64,000 nt of DNA from Xanthomonas sp. GPE 39 (GCF_000963005.1 NZ_JZHZ01000007.1:1426567-1490566); one strand, 5' to 3'; positions 46,205 to 56,003 are shown, numbered from the stretch's first letter. Program-made: numbers and translations. The notes: a model not told the origin generated them from the letters alone.

Positions 46205-47085
46205 GCGGCGACTCCACGCTGGATGATGCGTTCGACGAAGAACTCGACGTTGCCGCTCGGAACGGTCGGTGCCTGCCAGCGTGAAGCGCGCCGTGCAATA
46301 TCGGAGATCGCTTGGGCCGAGGGGCTGGAGGGGTAGGCTTTGACCACTGGTTGCTGGCGTTGCACTGACAGTCGCAGCCAGTCGTCCTGCGGTACGCAAC
46401 CCAGATAGTTCAGTGACACGTCACCGAGGAACTTCTCGCAGACACGGCTGAGCTTTTCGTATAGCAGGCGGCCTTCGTTGGCGTCGCGAACCATGTTGGC
46501 GACGATCTGCAGTCGGTCCATGCCGCGCTCGCGTGCAAGGACTTTGATCAGGGCGTAGGCGTCGGTGATCGAGGCAGGCTCGTCGCAGACCACCACCACG
46601 GCGTCCTGCGCGGCCTGGCAGAAGGTCAGTACGCTGTCGGTGATACCAGCGGCCGTGTCGATCACCATGATGTCCAGGTCGCGCTGCAACTCGGAGAACA
46701 CATTGACCAGGCCGACGTGTTGAGCGGGAGGCAGTTCGGCCATGTAACGGCGGCCGGAGGCGGCGGGTACCACCATCAGCCCGTTGGGCATGTCGATCAG
46801 GGCTTCTTCCAGCGTGCAACGCCCAGCGACCAGATCGGCCACGGTGAATCTAGGCGTCAACCCCAGTAATACATCGACGTTGGCCAGGCCGAGGTCGGCG
46901 TCCAGAAGCAGCGTGCGCTTGCCCATGTCGGCCAGCGCCATCGACAGATTGACCGAAATGTTGGTCTTGCCGACGCCACCCTTACCACCGGTCACAGCGA
47001 TCGTGCGCACTGGACCCAGCGGTTCGTTGCGCGTCGCCGATAGGGGAAACGCGTTGGTCAGATTGGCGTAATCACGCGACGGCAT
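46201..47085 (-). CDS. flhG: MinD-like flagellar number regulator FlhG/FleN
   Basis: 294 residues from MPSRDYANL. ParA/MinD ATPase with the deviant Walker A GGKGGVGKTNISVNLS, LLLDADLGLANVDVLLG and VIDTAAGI. It limits the number of polar flagella, opposing FlhF and (in Pseudomonas/Vibrio) the activator FleQ/FlrA. Its start lies inside the last 14 bases of flhF. The frame is open for 37 codons further, but these overlap flhF and are not FlhG-like. Confidence 0.95.
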   Translation of the reverse strand: MPSRDYANLTNAFPLSATRNEPLGPVRTIAVTGGKGGVGKTNISVNLSMALADMGKRTLLLDADLGLANVDVLLGLTPRFTVADLVAGRCTLEEALIDMPNGLMVVPAASGRRYMAELPPAQHVGLVNVFSELQRDLDIMVIDTAAGITDSVLTFCQAAQDAVVVVCDEPASITDAYALIKVLARERGMDRLQIVANMVRDANEGRLLYEKLSRVCEKFLGDVSLNYLGCVPQDDWLRLSVQRQQPVVKAYPSSPSAQAISDIARRASRWQAPTVPSGNVEFFVERIIQRGVAA

Positions 47086-48625
47086 GGTTCTGCTCCGGAG
47101 TACAGGGCTTATCGGCAGCGCGCCGCAAATCTTCAAGGCGCAATACCAGGCTGGCGGCGTTGGCGCGGTGTAGGTCGTCCGGCACACGCTGTCCATCGGT
47201 CACCCAGGTGATGGGAAGGCGATGGTCAACGACCACCGATAAGGCACTGCCAAACCGTCCGGTTTCGTCCAGCTTGGTCAGGATGACGCCCTGTGGATCG
47301 GCGCTGGCGAAGCGGCGCACCACTTCGTCCAGGTCGGAAAAATGGGCGTTGGTGGGAAGCACGAGCAAAGAGCGGACGACGCGTGAGGCGCGCAGCCAGT
47401 GCAGTTGCGCGGCCAGGGCGCGGTCGCGCTGGCCCATGCCGGCGGTGTCGATCAGCACCAGTTTGTAGTCGGCCAGACGCTGTAGAAGCTGCTGTAGCGA
47501 GGCATCGCTGTCGGCCTCGTGGACGGCGATCCCGAGCTGTCGGCCATAACTATGGAGTTGTTCGCGGCCACCGACGCGGACGGTGTCAGTGGTGACCAGG
47601 GCCACGTCGCGTGCGGCGTTGCGCTCTAGGAAGAGAGAGGCCAGCTTGGCGATGGTCGTGGTCTTGCCGGCGCCGGTGGGGCCGATCAGGGCGATCACGC
47701 CGCCTTGCTCGAGCGGATCCAACGCCGCGATCGGCAGGCGTTTGGACAACAGGCCCAGCATCATGCCGCGGCCGCGGTGCAGTTCCAGGTCGGCGGGAAT
47801 TTGCATGACAACGTCGCGGGTGATGCCGCCGTCGAAGCCGTAGTCGTCCATCAATTCCAGGGCCTGGGCGCGTACCGGCGAGCCGCGCAGGCGCTCGTCG
47901 GTGAGCCGATTCATTTCACGCTCGATCATCTGCCGCATCAACGCCAGTTCGTCGCGCAGTTGCGTCAATTGTTCGTCGTTCTGCGGCGCCGGGAAGTTGG
48001 GAACTGCGGTGAGCGTGGTGGCCGCCGGAATTTCGGCGCTCTTGATCGGGGCCTCGGCGACGAGCTTGGGGGTGCTCGCTGGCGCCAGTGCCACGGCGGG
48101 GATGTCTTCGTGCCAGGCTGTATCTGCGGCGGTGGGCGCAGCGGCGAGGGTTGTACTGGCAGCGGGAAATGGTGTCGGCAGCGAGACGTTGATCGGCGCG
48201 TTGCGGAACACATCGTCGGGGATGCTGCTCTGGGCAGTGGCCGGTTCCTGGACGGCCGCCGCTGGCGTGAGCGTCGATGTCGCAGTGCCGAGCTTGCCAA
48301 GCGGCCGTGCCGACGTGGCGGCGCTGGCATTGCTGCGGCGCTCGCTGATCGCGGCCATCATCGCCATCGCCGAGTTTGGCCCTGTCGCTTTTTGACGTGT
48401 GGGCCGTGGCGTTGCCGCTGTGGTGGCCGGACGTGGCGTTTCCTCTGGACGCACTGCGTCCAGAGCGCGTTGTACCAGTGTCTCGTCGTAGTTGCTGGCG
48501 GCGACGATCTCGATACCTTCGTCGGTTCGCCGGTTGGACAGGATCACCGCATCCGGACCCTGCTCATCGCGCACCATACGGAACGCGGTACGCATGTCTG
48601 GAGCGACGAAGCGTTTGATTTTCAT
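47072..48625 (-). CDS. flhF: SRP-type GTPase FlhF, polar flagellar placement
   Basis: 517 residues from MKIKRFVAPDM. An N-terminal B domain (1-75) is followed by a long Ala/Pro/Thr-rich linker (about 80-240) and the N and G domains: P-loop GPTGAGKTTTIAKLA, TTDTVRVGGREQL, DTAGMGQRD and TKLDETGRFG. FlhF recruits the first basal-body parts to the cell pole. The start is the conserved MKIKRF; 19 further upstream codons are discarded. There is a 168-base gap to flhA with no clear sigma-54 or sigma-28 site that I could find. Confidence 0.96.
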   Translation of the reverse strand: MKIKRFVAPDMRTAFRMVRDEQGPDAVILSNRRTDEGIEIVAASNYDETLVQRALDAVRPEETPRPATTAATPRPTRQKATGPNSAMAMMAAISERRSNASAATSARPLGKLGTATSTLTPAAAVQEPATAQSSIPDDVFRNAPINVSLPTPFPAASTTLAAAPTAADTAWHEDIPAVALAPASTPKLVAEAPIKSAEIPAATTLTAVPNFPAPQNDEQLTQLRDELALMRQMIEREMNRLTDERLRGSPVRAQALELMDDYGFDGGITRDVVMQIPADLELHRGRGMMLGLLSKRLPIAALDPLEQGGVIALIGPTGAGKTTTIAKLASLFLERNAARDVALVTTDTVRVGGREQLHSYGRQLGIAVHEADSDASLQQLLQRLADYKLVLIDTAGMGQRDRALAAQLHWLRASRVVRSLLVLPTNAHFSDLDEVVRRFASADPQGVILTKLDETGRFGSALSVVVDHRLPITWVTDGQRVPDDLHRANAASLVLRLEDLRRAADKPCTPEQNHAVA

Positions 48626-48793
48626 GGGGACACCTTGGCGCCGTGACGCGTGAGGGGGAGCGCGGGACTGAAAAATCGGCACAGACGCTGTTGTCGTTCC
48701 GAGCGGTGGTATGCGGGTGTGCAGATATTCATATGTCCTGTCCGATTCATGCCTTTACACTTTTCCGAGTCCGAAGTCCCCGGATCGGGTCTT

Positions 48794-50878
48794 TCAACTG
48801 ATCGTTCCCACCAACTTCAACCGCTTGTCTTCCGGCACTTCGCTGTAGGACAGCACCGATAGCGAGGGGACGCTGTGGCGGACCAACCGTGCCAGTGCCG
48901 CGCGGACCTGCGCCGGCACCAGCACCACCGCTGGCTCATTGCGTGCTTCTTGCTTGCTCACGCAATCGGCCAGGCTTTGGTGCAAGCGTTCGGCCAGTCC
49001 GGGTTCCAGCGCTGCACCGTTGCCCTGACTGGAGTCTTGCAAGACACGTTCCAATTGCGGTGCCAGGGTGAATACCGGCAGTTCCGATGCCATCCCGGCG
49101 ATCTCCTGGACGATGAAACGGCCCAGGGCGTTGCGTACCGCGGCGGTGAGCACTGCCGGTTCCTGGCTTTGTGGGGCGTTTTCCACCAGGGCCTCGACGA
49201 TTTTGCGTAGCTGCCGTACCGGGATTTTTTCGATCAACAGGTTTTGCAATACGCGTACCACCACCGACAACGGCAACGCCTTGGGGGTGAGGTCCTCGAC
49301 CAGCTTGGGCGCGCTCTTGGCCAGGGTGGCCAGCAATTGCTGGACTTCTTCATGCCCAAGCAGTTCCGGGGCGTGCTCGCGGATCAGGTGCGAGAGATGG
49401 GTTGCGATCACTGTGGCCGGGTCGACCACGGTATAGCCCATGGTTTCGGCCTGTGCGCGCTGATGCGGCTGGATCCATACCGCATCCAGGCCGAATGCCG
49501 GGTCCTTGCCAGGGATGCCCTCGATCTTGCCGAGCGCACCGCCTGGGTCCAATGCCAGTTCGCGGTCCGGGTGGATGTCTGCGGTGGCCACCGGCACACC
49601 GTGGACCAGCAGGCGATAGGCATTGGCTTGCAATTCGAGGTTGTCGCGGATGTGCACGGGCGGCACCAGAAAGCCGATGTCCTGGGTCAGCTTGCGCCGC
49701 ACGCCTTTGATGCGCGCCATTAATTCGCCGCCCTGGGTCTTGTCCACCAGGGGGATCAGCCGGTAGCCGACTTCCAGGCCTAGCGGATCGATCGGCCGTA
49801 GTTCGTCCCAGCCCAATTCGGCATTGGCTTGTGCTGTGGCAGCGGCAGCCGGCTGCGCCGCATCGGCTGCCGCTGGTGACGGTTGCAGGCTGCGTTTCCA
49901 CATTTTCCAGGCCAACAGGCCCAGGATCAGCGCCAGTGTCAGAAAAGCGACGTTGGGCATGCCCGGGATCAGGCCGACCAGGCCCATGATCGCCGCAGCC
50001 ACCGCCAACGCTTTGTGTTGGCCGAACACCTGGCCCATCATCGAAGCGCCCATGTCCTGCGAGCGAGATGCGCGGGTGACCAGCATGGCCACCGCCGAGG
50101 ACACCAATAGCGCGGGCAACTGCGCGACCAGGCCGTCGCCGATCGACAGCAAGGTATAGGTGGAGGCGGCCTGACCCACCGGCATGCCGTGCTGGAGGAC
50201 GCCAACCGCCATGCCGCCGATCAAGTTGATGAACAGGATCAAGATGCCGGCGATTGCGTCGCCGCGGATGAATTTGCTGGCACCGTCCATCGAGCCGTAG
50301 AAATCCGCTTCCTCGCGGACTTCCTCGCGTCGTGCTTTGGCTTCTTCGCGGGTGAGCAGGCCGGCATTGAGATCGGCGTCGATGGCCATCTGTTTACCGG
50401 GCATAGCGTCGAGGATGAAGCGCGCGGTCACTTCCGACACACGCCCGGCGCCTTTGGTGATGACCACGAAGTTGATGATGGTCAGGATCGCGAACACCAC
50501 GATGCCGACCGCGTAGTTGCCACCGATCACGAACTCGCCGAAGGCTTCGATCACCTTGCCGGCGGCGCTGTGTCCGTTCTGGCCGTTGATCAGGATGACG
50601 CGGGTCGAGGCCACGTTCAGTGCCAGGCGCAGCATCGTGGTCATCAGCAGCACGATGGGAAAGATGCTGAATTCCAAAGGCCGTTTCACGTACACCACGG
50701 CCAGCAGCACCATCAGCGAAATCGCGATGTTGAAGGTGAACATCGCGTCCAACACCGGGGCGGCCAGCGGTACCACGACCATCGCCAGCATCACCAACAC
50801 GATCAGCGGGGCACCGAGCCCGTGCTTGATCATGTCCATCATCTTGCGCGTGTTCATCTGCGCGGCGGGCTGGCTCAT
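48794..50878 (-). CDS. flhA: Flagellar export gate protein FlhA
   Basis: 694 residues. Eight TM helices lie in the first about 330 residues, with the FHIPEP-type loop (FEFVIGGNYAVG region; KGAGRVSEVTARFILDAMPGKQMAIDADLNAG). The C-terminal cytoplasmic domain (350-694) forms the nonameric export ring that docks chaperone-substrate complexes (SLFGHEEVQ-like: LLGHEEVQQLLATLAK). It energises flagellar type III export using the proton motive force. Its ATG overlaps the flhB stop (ATGA). Confidence 0.97.
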   Translation of the reverse strand: MSQPAAQMNTRKMMDMIKHGLGAPLIVLVMLAMVVVPLAAPVLDAMFTFNIAISLMVLLAVVYVKRPLEFSIFPIVLLMTTMLRLALNVASTRVILINGQNGHSAAGKVIEAFGEFVIGGNYAVGIVVFAILTIINFVVITKGAGRVSEVTARFILDAMPGKQMAIDADLNAGLLTREEAKARREEVREEADFYGSMDGASKFIRGDAIAGILILFINLIGGMAVGVLQHGMPVGQAASTYTLLSIGDGLVAQLPALLVSSAVAMLVTRASRSQDMGASMMGQVFGQHKALAVAAAIMGLVGLIPGMPNVAFLTLALILGLLAWKMWKRSLQPSPAAADAAQPAAAATAQANAELGWDELRPIDPLGLEVGYRLIPLVDKTQGGELMARIKGVRRKLTQDIGFLVPPVHIRDNLELQANAYRLLVHGVPVATADIHPDRELALDPGGALGKIEGIPGKDPAFGLDAVWIQPHQRAQAETMGYTVVDPATVIATHLSHLIREHAPELLGHEEVQQLLATLAKSAPKLVEDLTPKALPLSVVVRVLQNLLIEKIPVRQLRKIVEALVENAPQSQEPAVLTAAVRNALGRFIVQEIAGMASELPVFTLAPQLERVLQDSSQGNGAALEPGLAERLHQSLADCVSKQEARNEPAVVLVPAQVRAALARLVRHSVPSLSVLSYSEVPEDKRLKLVGTIS

Positions 50879-52005
50879 GGCGTGTTCTCCGGGGCGAACT
50901 CATCTACGTTCAACGGCGGCATCGGCGGCATTGGGCCGCTGCGCCAGGCGCGCAACTGGTAGACGTAGGAGAGGATCTGGGCGACCGCCGAATACAGTCT
51001 CACGGGAATTTCCTTGCCGAGTTGGCCTTCCCTATACAAGGCGCGTGCCAATGGTGGCGCAGACACCACTGCGATGCGGTGCTGCTCGCCGACTTCGCGG
51101 ATGCGGAAGGCGATCTCGTCCACGCCCTTGGCGAGCACGGTGGGTGCGCGCATGCGCCCGCTTTCGTATTTCAGCGCCACTGCGTAGTGGGTCGGGTTGA
51201 CCACGACCACGTCGGCCTTGGGCACGGCTTCCATCATGCGCCGCTGCGACATTTGCATCTGCATCTGGCGGATGCGCCCCTTGACCTCGGGATTGCCGTC
51301 GCTTTCCTTCATTTCTCGACGGACTTCCTCGCGGGTCATCTTCAATTTTTTGATGAAATGCCACTTTTGATAAGGAGCATCGATCGCAGCCAGGAGCGCC
51401 AGCGCCCCGGCGGTGTACAGCAGCAAGCTCAGGGTGAAGCCCAGGCCATGGCCGATGGCTTGTTCGAGCGGCTGCTGTAGCAGGCCGCGCAGGCCGTCCA
51501 AGCCTTTCCAAATGGACAAGAACGCGGCACCACCGACGAAGCCCATGCGCAGCAGCGACTTGAGCAGTTCGACCAGGCTTTCGCTGCCGTATAGGCGGGA
51601 GAGCCCGGTCATTGGATTGAGCCGGTCGAATTTGGGGATGAGCGCTTGGCCAGAGAAACGTAGGCTGCCCATGAGCAGCGGTGCGATGAAGCCAGCGGCC
51701 ACACAGATGCCGATCAGTGGCAGGACTACCCAGAACAGCCCGATCAGCAGATCACCGAAATAGCCGAACAGGGCCTGCGGAGTGTCGCGTAGATGCGGGT
51801 CCGGCTGCAGTGCGTGTTTCATCCATGCCACCGCACCGGCGCTCATCGAACCGGACATGCCCATCAACGCGAAGATGCTGGAGCTGAATACCGCCGCTGT
51901 AGCCAGTTCGCGCGAGCGCGGGATATTGCCCTGTTCACGGGCTTCGCGCAGACGCTTTTCGGTCGGTTGTTCTGTGCGTTCTGCGCCTTCTTCGTTTTCG
52001 GACAT
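50875..52005 (-). CDS. flhB: Flagellar export switch protein FlhB
   Basis: 376 residues. Four TM helices in the first about 215 residues are followed by a cytoplasmic autocleavage domain with the site N270-P271-T272-H273 (VVVNPTHYAVAL). Cleavage between N and P switches export from rod/hook to filament substrates together with FliK. The N-terminus is highly charged (ENEEGAERTEQPTEKRLREA), as usual. A sigma-54 type promoter lies 36 bases upstream. It heads flhB-flhA. Confidence 0.97.
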   Translation of the reverse strand: MSENEEGAERTEQPTEKRLREAREQGNIPRSRELATAAVFSSSIFALMGMSGSMSAGAVAWMKHALQPDPHLRDTPQALFGYFGDLLIGLFWVVLPLIGICVAAGFIAPLLMGSLRFSGQALIPKFDRLNPMTGLSRLYGSESLVELLKSLLRMGFVGGAAFLSIWKGLDGLRGLLQQPLEQAIGHGLGFTLSLLLYTAGALALLAAIDAPYQKWHFIKKLKMTREEVRREMKESDGNPEVKGRIRQMQMQMSQRRMMEAVPKADVVVVNPTHYAVALKYESGRMRAPTVLAKGVDEIAFRIREVGEQHRIAVVSAPPLARALYREGQLGKEIPVRLYSAVAQILSYVYQLRAWRSGPMPPMPPLNVDEFAPENTP

Positions 52006-52040
52006 GGGCTTGTGCGTGGCGGGGGAGTGCCACTGCCCAT

Positions 52041-52056
52041 TGCAAGGCCTATGCCG
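52041..52056 (-). promoter_or_regulatory. Sigma-54 type promoter before flhB
   Basis: On the minus strand CGGCAT-AGGCC-TTGCA, with the required GG-N10-GC spacing. It lies 36 bases from the flhB ATG, the same geometry as the site before fliL. Confidence 0.6.
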
Positions 52057-52104
52057 CGATGCCGATGTCCACCAGCGCTGTTGTTGCCAATACGCGTTGG
52101 CGGG

Positions 52105-54987
52105 TTAGGCTGGCTGCAGTTCCACCCGGTCGCGGCCGAGGCGCTTGGCTTGATAAAGCGCTTTGTCGGCACGGGCCAGCATCTGCTCCAGGCTCTCTCC
52201 CGGGCGATACCAGGCCACGCCGATCGATGCGGTAATCCACAATTGATGTTCGTCCAGGTGCAGCGGTTGTTCGCCGATCACCCTGCGTAGGGACTCCAGC
52301 CGTTCGTGCGAGGGCGGCGGCAATCCTGGCAGGACGCTCAGCAGTTCCTCGCCGCCGTAGCGCCCGATCCGATCGTCGTCACGCAGGTTGCTGCTCAGGC
52401 GCTGCGCGACTTCGATCAGTACCGCGTCGCCGACCAGATGACCGTGGTTATCGTTGATCCGTTTGAAGTGGTCCAGATCGATCATCGCCACCGCCAGCGG
52501 GTTACCTGTGGCATCGCTGTAGCGCATCTGCGCGGTCAGAGTTTCGAGGATGCCGGCACGGTTGAGCAGGCCGGTGAGGGCGTCGTGCGAGGCTTTGACT
52601 AGCAGCGCTGAGCGGGCCAGCTCCAATTCGTGTTTGTCGCGCTCCAATTCCTCGGTGCGAAGTGCAACCAACTCGGCCAGTTCGCGTTGGTGCTGGCGCA
52701 TGCGGCGTTCGCGCCAATGCAGTGCCGCCACCACAAGTGCTCCGCCGAGCAGTAGATAGAGTCCCTGCATTGGTTCACTGCACCACCATACTGGCGCCAC
52801 CGAGAACGCCACCCGGATTGGTGCCGAGGCGGTATGCCGGTAGGCATCGAACAATTGGACTTCCAGGACATAGTCACCGGGTTCCAACGGTGGTTGCTCG
52901 ATCTCGAGGTTGGGAGTGTGGATCCAACGCGCGTTCTCGCCCTGGAAACGATAGCGGATCGAGATCCTGTTGCGATCATCGTAGAGGTCTGGCGAGCCCA
53001 ATTCGATGTGCAGGGGCTCCTCGCTCCAGGATAGGCGTGTTCCAGCGGTGATTGGTTTGTCGTCACGGCTGAACTTGTTGAGCGTCAAGCGCGGTTTCTG
53101 CGCATCGAACAGGCGTCGAGGATCCAGTACATGGCTGACGCCCCGGCTGCTCCCGATCCACATCGACCCATCGGCATCCTCGAAGAGGGCTGAATCGGAG
53201 ATGTCGTTCCAGAGCAATCCTTGGGTTTGGGTCAAGCGCGACCAGGCGTGTCCGTTGAAGACATCGATGCCCTGATTGTGGCCGATCCACACCCAGCCAT
53301 TGCGCGTGCGTCGAATGGCATAGACCTGCAGCGTCTGTAAATGCGCGGTTTTCTGCGACAACGTCAGGGTGCCGCCGTCGAACCGGCCTTGATGCAGGCC
53401 AGGTGCGTACAGCGTCGCCCAGACGCTGCCGTCGTCCTGGACGAGCAGCTTGCTCAGTTGTGCGTCAGTGGGCTTACCATCGAGCAATAGCTTGATCGGC
53501 GTCCAGACGGTGCCGCGTAACTGGAACAGCCCCGCCACGCCTGCGATCAGGATGCTGCCGTCTTTACGTTGTTGGATGTCGGAATATTCCCCGCCCGGCA
53601 GTGCCTGTATCCGTTGCGGAACTGCATCGGAGTGTGCGGAATCGAGCATGTAGATGCCGTCCAACGTCAGGATCCAGATCCGGCCTGCGGTGTCCAGGTA
53701 GAGTCGGTTGGCGGTGTGACCAAGGCGAGGATAGACGCGCAGCAATTGTCCTTGAGGGTCGTAATGGCGTAACTGTCCAGGCGAATCGATACACCATAGT
53801 GATCCGTCCGCTGCCCGAGCGATGCTGACGACCTGCGTGTCGGCGTCTTGGAGCCAGGGTTGGAACCGTCCGTTACTGAGCTGGCGGTTCATGCCGCCTT
53901 CGTTGCCGAGCAGTAGCTCGCCGCTGCGGCTGCGTTGAATGCTCCAGGTCGGCGCTTTGCTCATGCCCTGCGAGGTGTCCCAGTTCTCGATCCAGCCATA
54001 GCCGTTCCAACGCAGCACGCCTTCGCCATCTATGCTCATCCACAGCTCGCCGGCCTGGTCGAATGACAGGGCGACGATGCTGCTGTCGGGCAGACCGTTG
54101 CGCAGGTCGAAACTGCGCCAGTGACCGTCTTCCCAGCGCGTTAGACCTTGCCCTGTGGGCACCAGCACACGCCCCTGCGGATCGAGCAGGATTTGCGTGC
54201 GCATCATGACGCGTTCCGGGCCATCTAGCGTGGGTGGGGTTTGCTCCTGAAACTGGCTGGCCCCTGCCGGTAACCGCATGATGTTGCGATCGCCCAGCAC
54301 CCACAAGTTGCCATTTCGATCGTGGACGATGCTGCGCCATTGTGCGGGCGGCAAGCCTTGTGATGGCCCGTAGAGCATGACGCTGCCGTCTGCGTGGACC
54401 CGGCATAGCGCCTTGCCGCAGCCCAGCCACAGGCTGTCGGCCTCGCCTTTCACATCGTGGACCTCGCCCAGTTGCGGTAGCCGTGCCAAGGTGGCGGTGT
54501 TGAACATCGGGCGTAACTGCCAATCACCGTTCTGGTCGGTGACGGCGCGTAGAACCTGCTTTCCATCGAGGACGATGGTGCCCCAACTGGTGTTTGCCAG
54601 ACGCAAGCGATTCTTCAGCAGTGGCCCGGTTTGCTCTGGTGTCAGTCGGCGCAATTGTGCGCCGTCGCTGACGAACACCGCGTCGAAGGTAGTGACCCAG
54701 ACGTGCTGTTGGGCATCTTCAATTGCATCGATGACATAGAGGCCGAGCTGGCCTTGCAGTGGCACTTGCTGGAAATCGTGGCCGTGGAAACTGTACAGCC
54801 CGCTTTCCGTGCAGACCCACATGCTGCCGTCGTGGCGCTGTAACAAGCAGGTGCCAGCCAAGCCCAGCAGGCCTTGATCCTGTCCGTAGCGCCGCAGCGG
54901 GATCGTCTGGGCGTGCGCGGCATCGCTCAATCCGGATCCCAGCAGCAGGCACAGCCATAGCAGGCACAGGCGTGACAGGGTGTGCAT
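52105..54987 (-). CDS. Membrane sensor diguanylate cyclase: beta-propeller (Reg_prop)-Y_Y_Y-TM-GGDEF
   Basis: 960 residues. A signal peptide (1-26, ends AHA-Q) is followed by two-component-regulator propeller repeats (about 30-600; recurring GSMWVCTESGLYSFHG, GNLWVLGDRNIMRL, GWVWIGHNQGIDVFNG). Then come a Y_Y_Y immunoglobulin-like domain (about 635-745), one TM helix (about 755-775), a coiled coil and a GGDEF domain. The catalytic loop reads GGEEL (878-882) instead of GGEEF, and the RxxD inhibitory site RDDD (869-872) is intact. It should sense a periplasmic ligand and make c-di-GMP; the F-to-L change leaves activity uncertain. It lies between fliR and flhB with gaps on both sides. A possible sigma-28 site is upstream. 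Confidence 0.93.
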   Translation of the reverse strand: MHTLSRLCLLWLCLLLGSGLSDAAHAQTIPLRRYGQDQGLLGLAGTCLLQRHDGSMWVCTESGLYSFHGHDFQQVPLQGQLGLYVIDAIEDAQQHVWVTTFDAVFVSDGAQLRRLTPEQTGPLLKNRLRLANTSWGTIVLDGKQVLRAVTDQNGDWQLRPMFNTATLARLPQLGEVHDVKGEADSLWLGCGKALCRVHADGSVMLYGPSQGLPPAQWRSIVHDRNGNLWVLGDRNIMRLPAGASQFQEQTPPTLDGPERVMMRTQILLDPQGRVLVPTGQGLTRWEDGHWRSFDLRNGLPDSSIVALSFDQAGELWMSIDGEGVLRWNGYGWIENWDTSQGMSKAPTWSIQRSRSGELLLGNEGGMNRQLSNGRFQPWLQDADTQVVSIARAADGSLWCIDSPGQLRHYDPQGQLLRVYPRLGHTANRLYLDTAGRIWILTLDGIYMLDSAHSDAVPQRIQALPGGEYSDIQQRKDGSILIAGVAGLFQLRGTVWTPIKLLLDGKPTDAQLSKLLVQDDGSVWATLYAPGLHQGRFDGGTLTLSQKTAHLQTLQVYAIRRTRNGWVWIGHNQGIDVFNGHAWSRLTQTQGLLWNDISDSALFEDADGSMWIGSSRGVSHVLDPRRLFDAQKPRLTLNKFSRDDKPITAGTRLSWSEEPLHIELGSPDLYDDRNRISIRYRFQGENARWIHTPNLEIEQPPLEPGDYVLEVQLFDAYRHTASAPIRVAFSVAPVWWCSEPMQGLYLLLGGALVVAALHWRERRMRQHQRELAELVALRTEELERDKHELELARSALLVKASHDALTGLLNRAGILETLTAQMRYSDATGNPLAVAMIDLDHFKRINDNHGHLVGDAVLIEVAQRLSSNLRDDDRIGRYGGEELLSVLPGLPPPSHERLESLRRVIGEQPLHLDEHQLWITASIGVAWYRPGESLEQMLARADKALYQAKRLGRDRVELQPA

Positions 54988-55148
54988 GTGCGGATCAGTT
55001 GCCTTGCCGCTGCATGGCGCGCGGATATCGTTGACGAGCGTGCGCTAGAGATGAGGAGTGCATGGCAGGCCGGATCACAGGTGGTGGAGAAAACCTCGAG
55101 TAGAGCGACCTGCGAGGATGGCCGTGCTGCCTGCCAACGCAGCATCGC

Positions 55149-55173
55149 GCCGATACACGTCAGTAGTATCGGC
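55149..55173. promoter_or_regulatory. Inverted repeat GCCGATAC/GTATCGGC with possible sigma-28 promoter
   Basis: Perfect 8-base arms at 55149-55156 and 55166-55173, 9-base loop. On the minus strand the right arm supplies a perfect GCCGATA -10, with TCAAGTTA (6 of 8 to TAAAGTTT) 12 bases before it (55186-55193). This could drive the propeller-GGDEF gene with a leader of about 175 bases, or the repeat may be a protein site. Confidence 0.45.
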
Positions 55174-55198
55174 CGCTGTGTTCTTTAACTTGAGGTAT

Positions 55199-55990
55199 CT
55201 ACGCAGTGAGCTGGCGCGCGGCATCGAAGGCGGCGTCGAACAGCCGTTGCACCGGCGGTCCCATTTCGCTGACCAGCACTGCCAGCAGCGCTAATCCCAG
55301 CACCATCGCCACTGGCAGACCGATCTGGATCGGATTCAGCGCCGGCGCGGCTTTGGACAATGCGCCGAAGGCCAGGTTGACCGCCAACATCGCCACGATC
55401 ACTGGCAGCGCCAAGCTGACCGCACCGCGCATCATGCTCATGAAGAAGTCCGGTGCGACCGCGATCATGGCCTGCGCGTCCGGCAACGCATTGCCGATTG
55501 GCAGTGCTTTGTAGCTATCCACGAGTAGCGCCACGACCGCCAGATGCCCATTGGCGGTGAAGAACAGTAGGCCGAACGCCAAGTAGAACCATTGCCCGAT
55601 CACACCGGAATTGACTCCGCGCAGTGGATCGGCCATTTGCGCGAAGCCCAGCCCCGTACTCTGCGAGATCATTTCACCGGCCATTGCGCCGGCCTCGAAG
55701 ATCATCCGCAACATGAAGCCCATGCTGGCGCCGACGGCCAATTCGCGTGCCACGCTGAGGACGACCGCTGCATCGAAGCCATTCCAGTCCGGCACTGGCG
55801 GTAACAGCGGTGCCAAGGCCATGGCCAGGGTGGCCGCCAGGATCACTCGGATACGTGCTGGAATCGCGCGGGTGCCGACCAGGGGCATCACCATCAGCAT
55901 TGCGCCGATGCGTAGCATGGTCCATAGGATTGCGCCGACCATCGCGAATGCACGCGAGCCGTCGATGACCATTTGTGTGGCGGCGTCCAT
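55199..55990 (-). CDS. fliR: Flagellar export gate protein FliR
   Basis: 263 residues, six predicted TM helices (for example LWTMLRIGAMLMVMPLVG, ILAATLAMALAPLLPPVP, IGQWFYLAFGLLFFTANGH, VAMVLGLALLAVLVS). It forms the export gate core with FliP5 and FliQ4. The gene starts 13 bases after fliQ and closes the fliL-fliR set. Confidence 0.96.
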   Translation of the reverse strand: MDAATQMVIDGSRAFAMVGAILWTMLRIGAMLMVMPLVGTRAIPARIRVILAATLAMALAPLLPPVPDWNGFDAAVVLSVARELAVGASMGFMLRMIFEAGAMAGEMISQSTGLGFAQMADPLRGVNSGVIGQWFYLAFGLLFFTANGHLAVVALLVDSYKALPIGNALPDAQAMIAVAPDFFMSMMRGAVSLALPVIVAMLAVNLAFGALSKAAPALNPIQIGLPVAMVLGLALLAVLVSEMGPPVQRLFDAAFDAARQLTA

Positions 55991-56003
55991 CCCGGTACAG
56001 CCG

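Noticed and set aside
48626-48793. Sigma-54 or sigma-28 promoter in front of flhF
   Set aside because: No GG-N10-GC with flanking consensus on the correct strand; a GCCGATT box at 48674-48680 lacks a -35.
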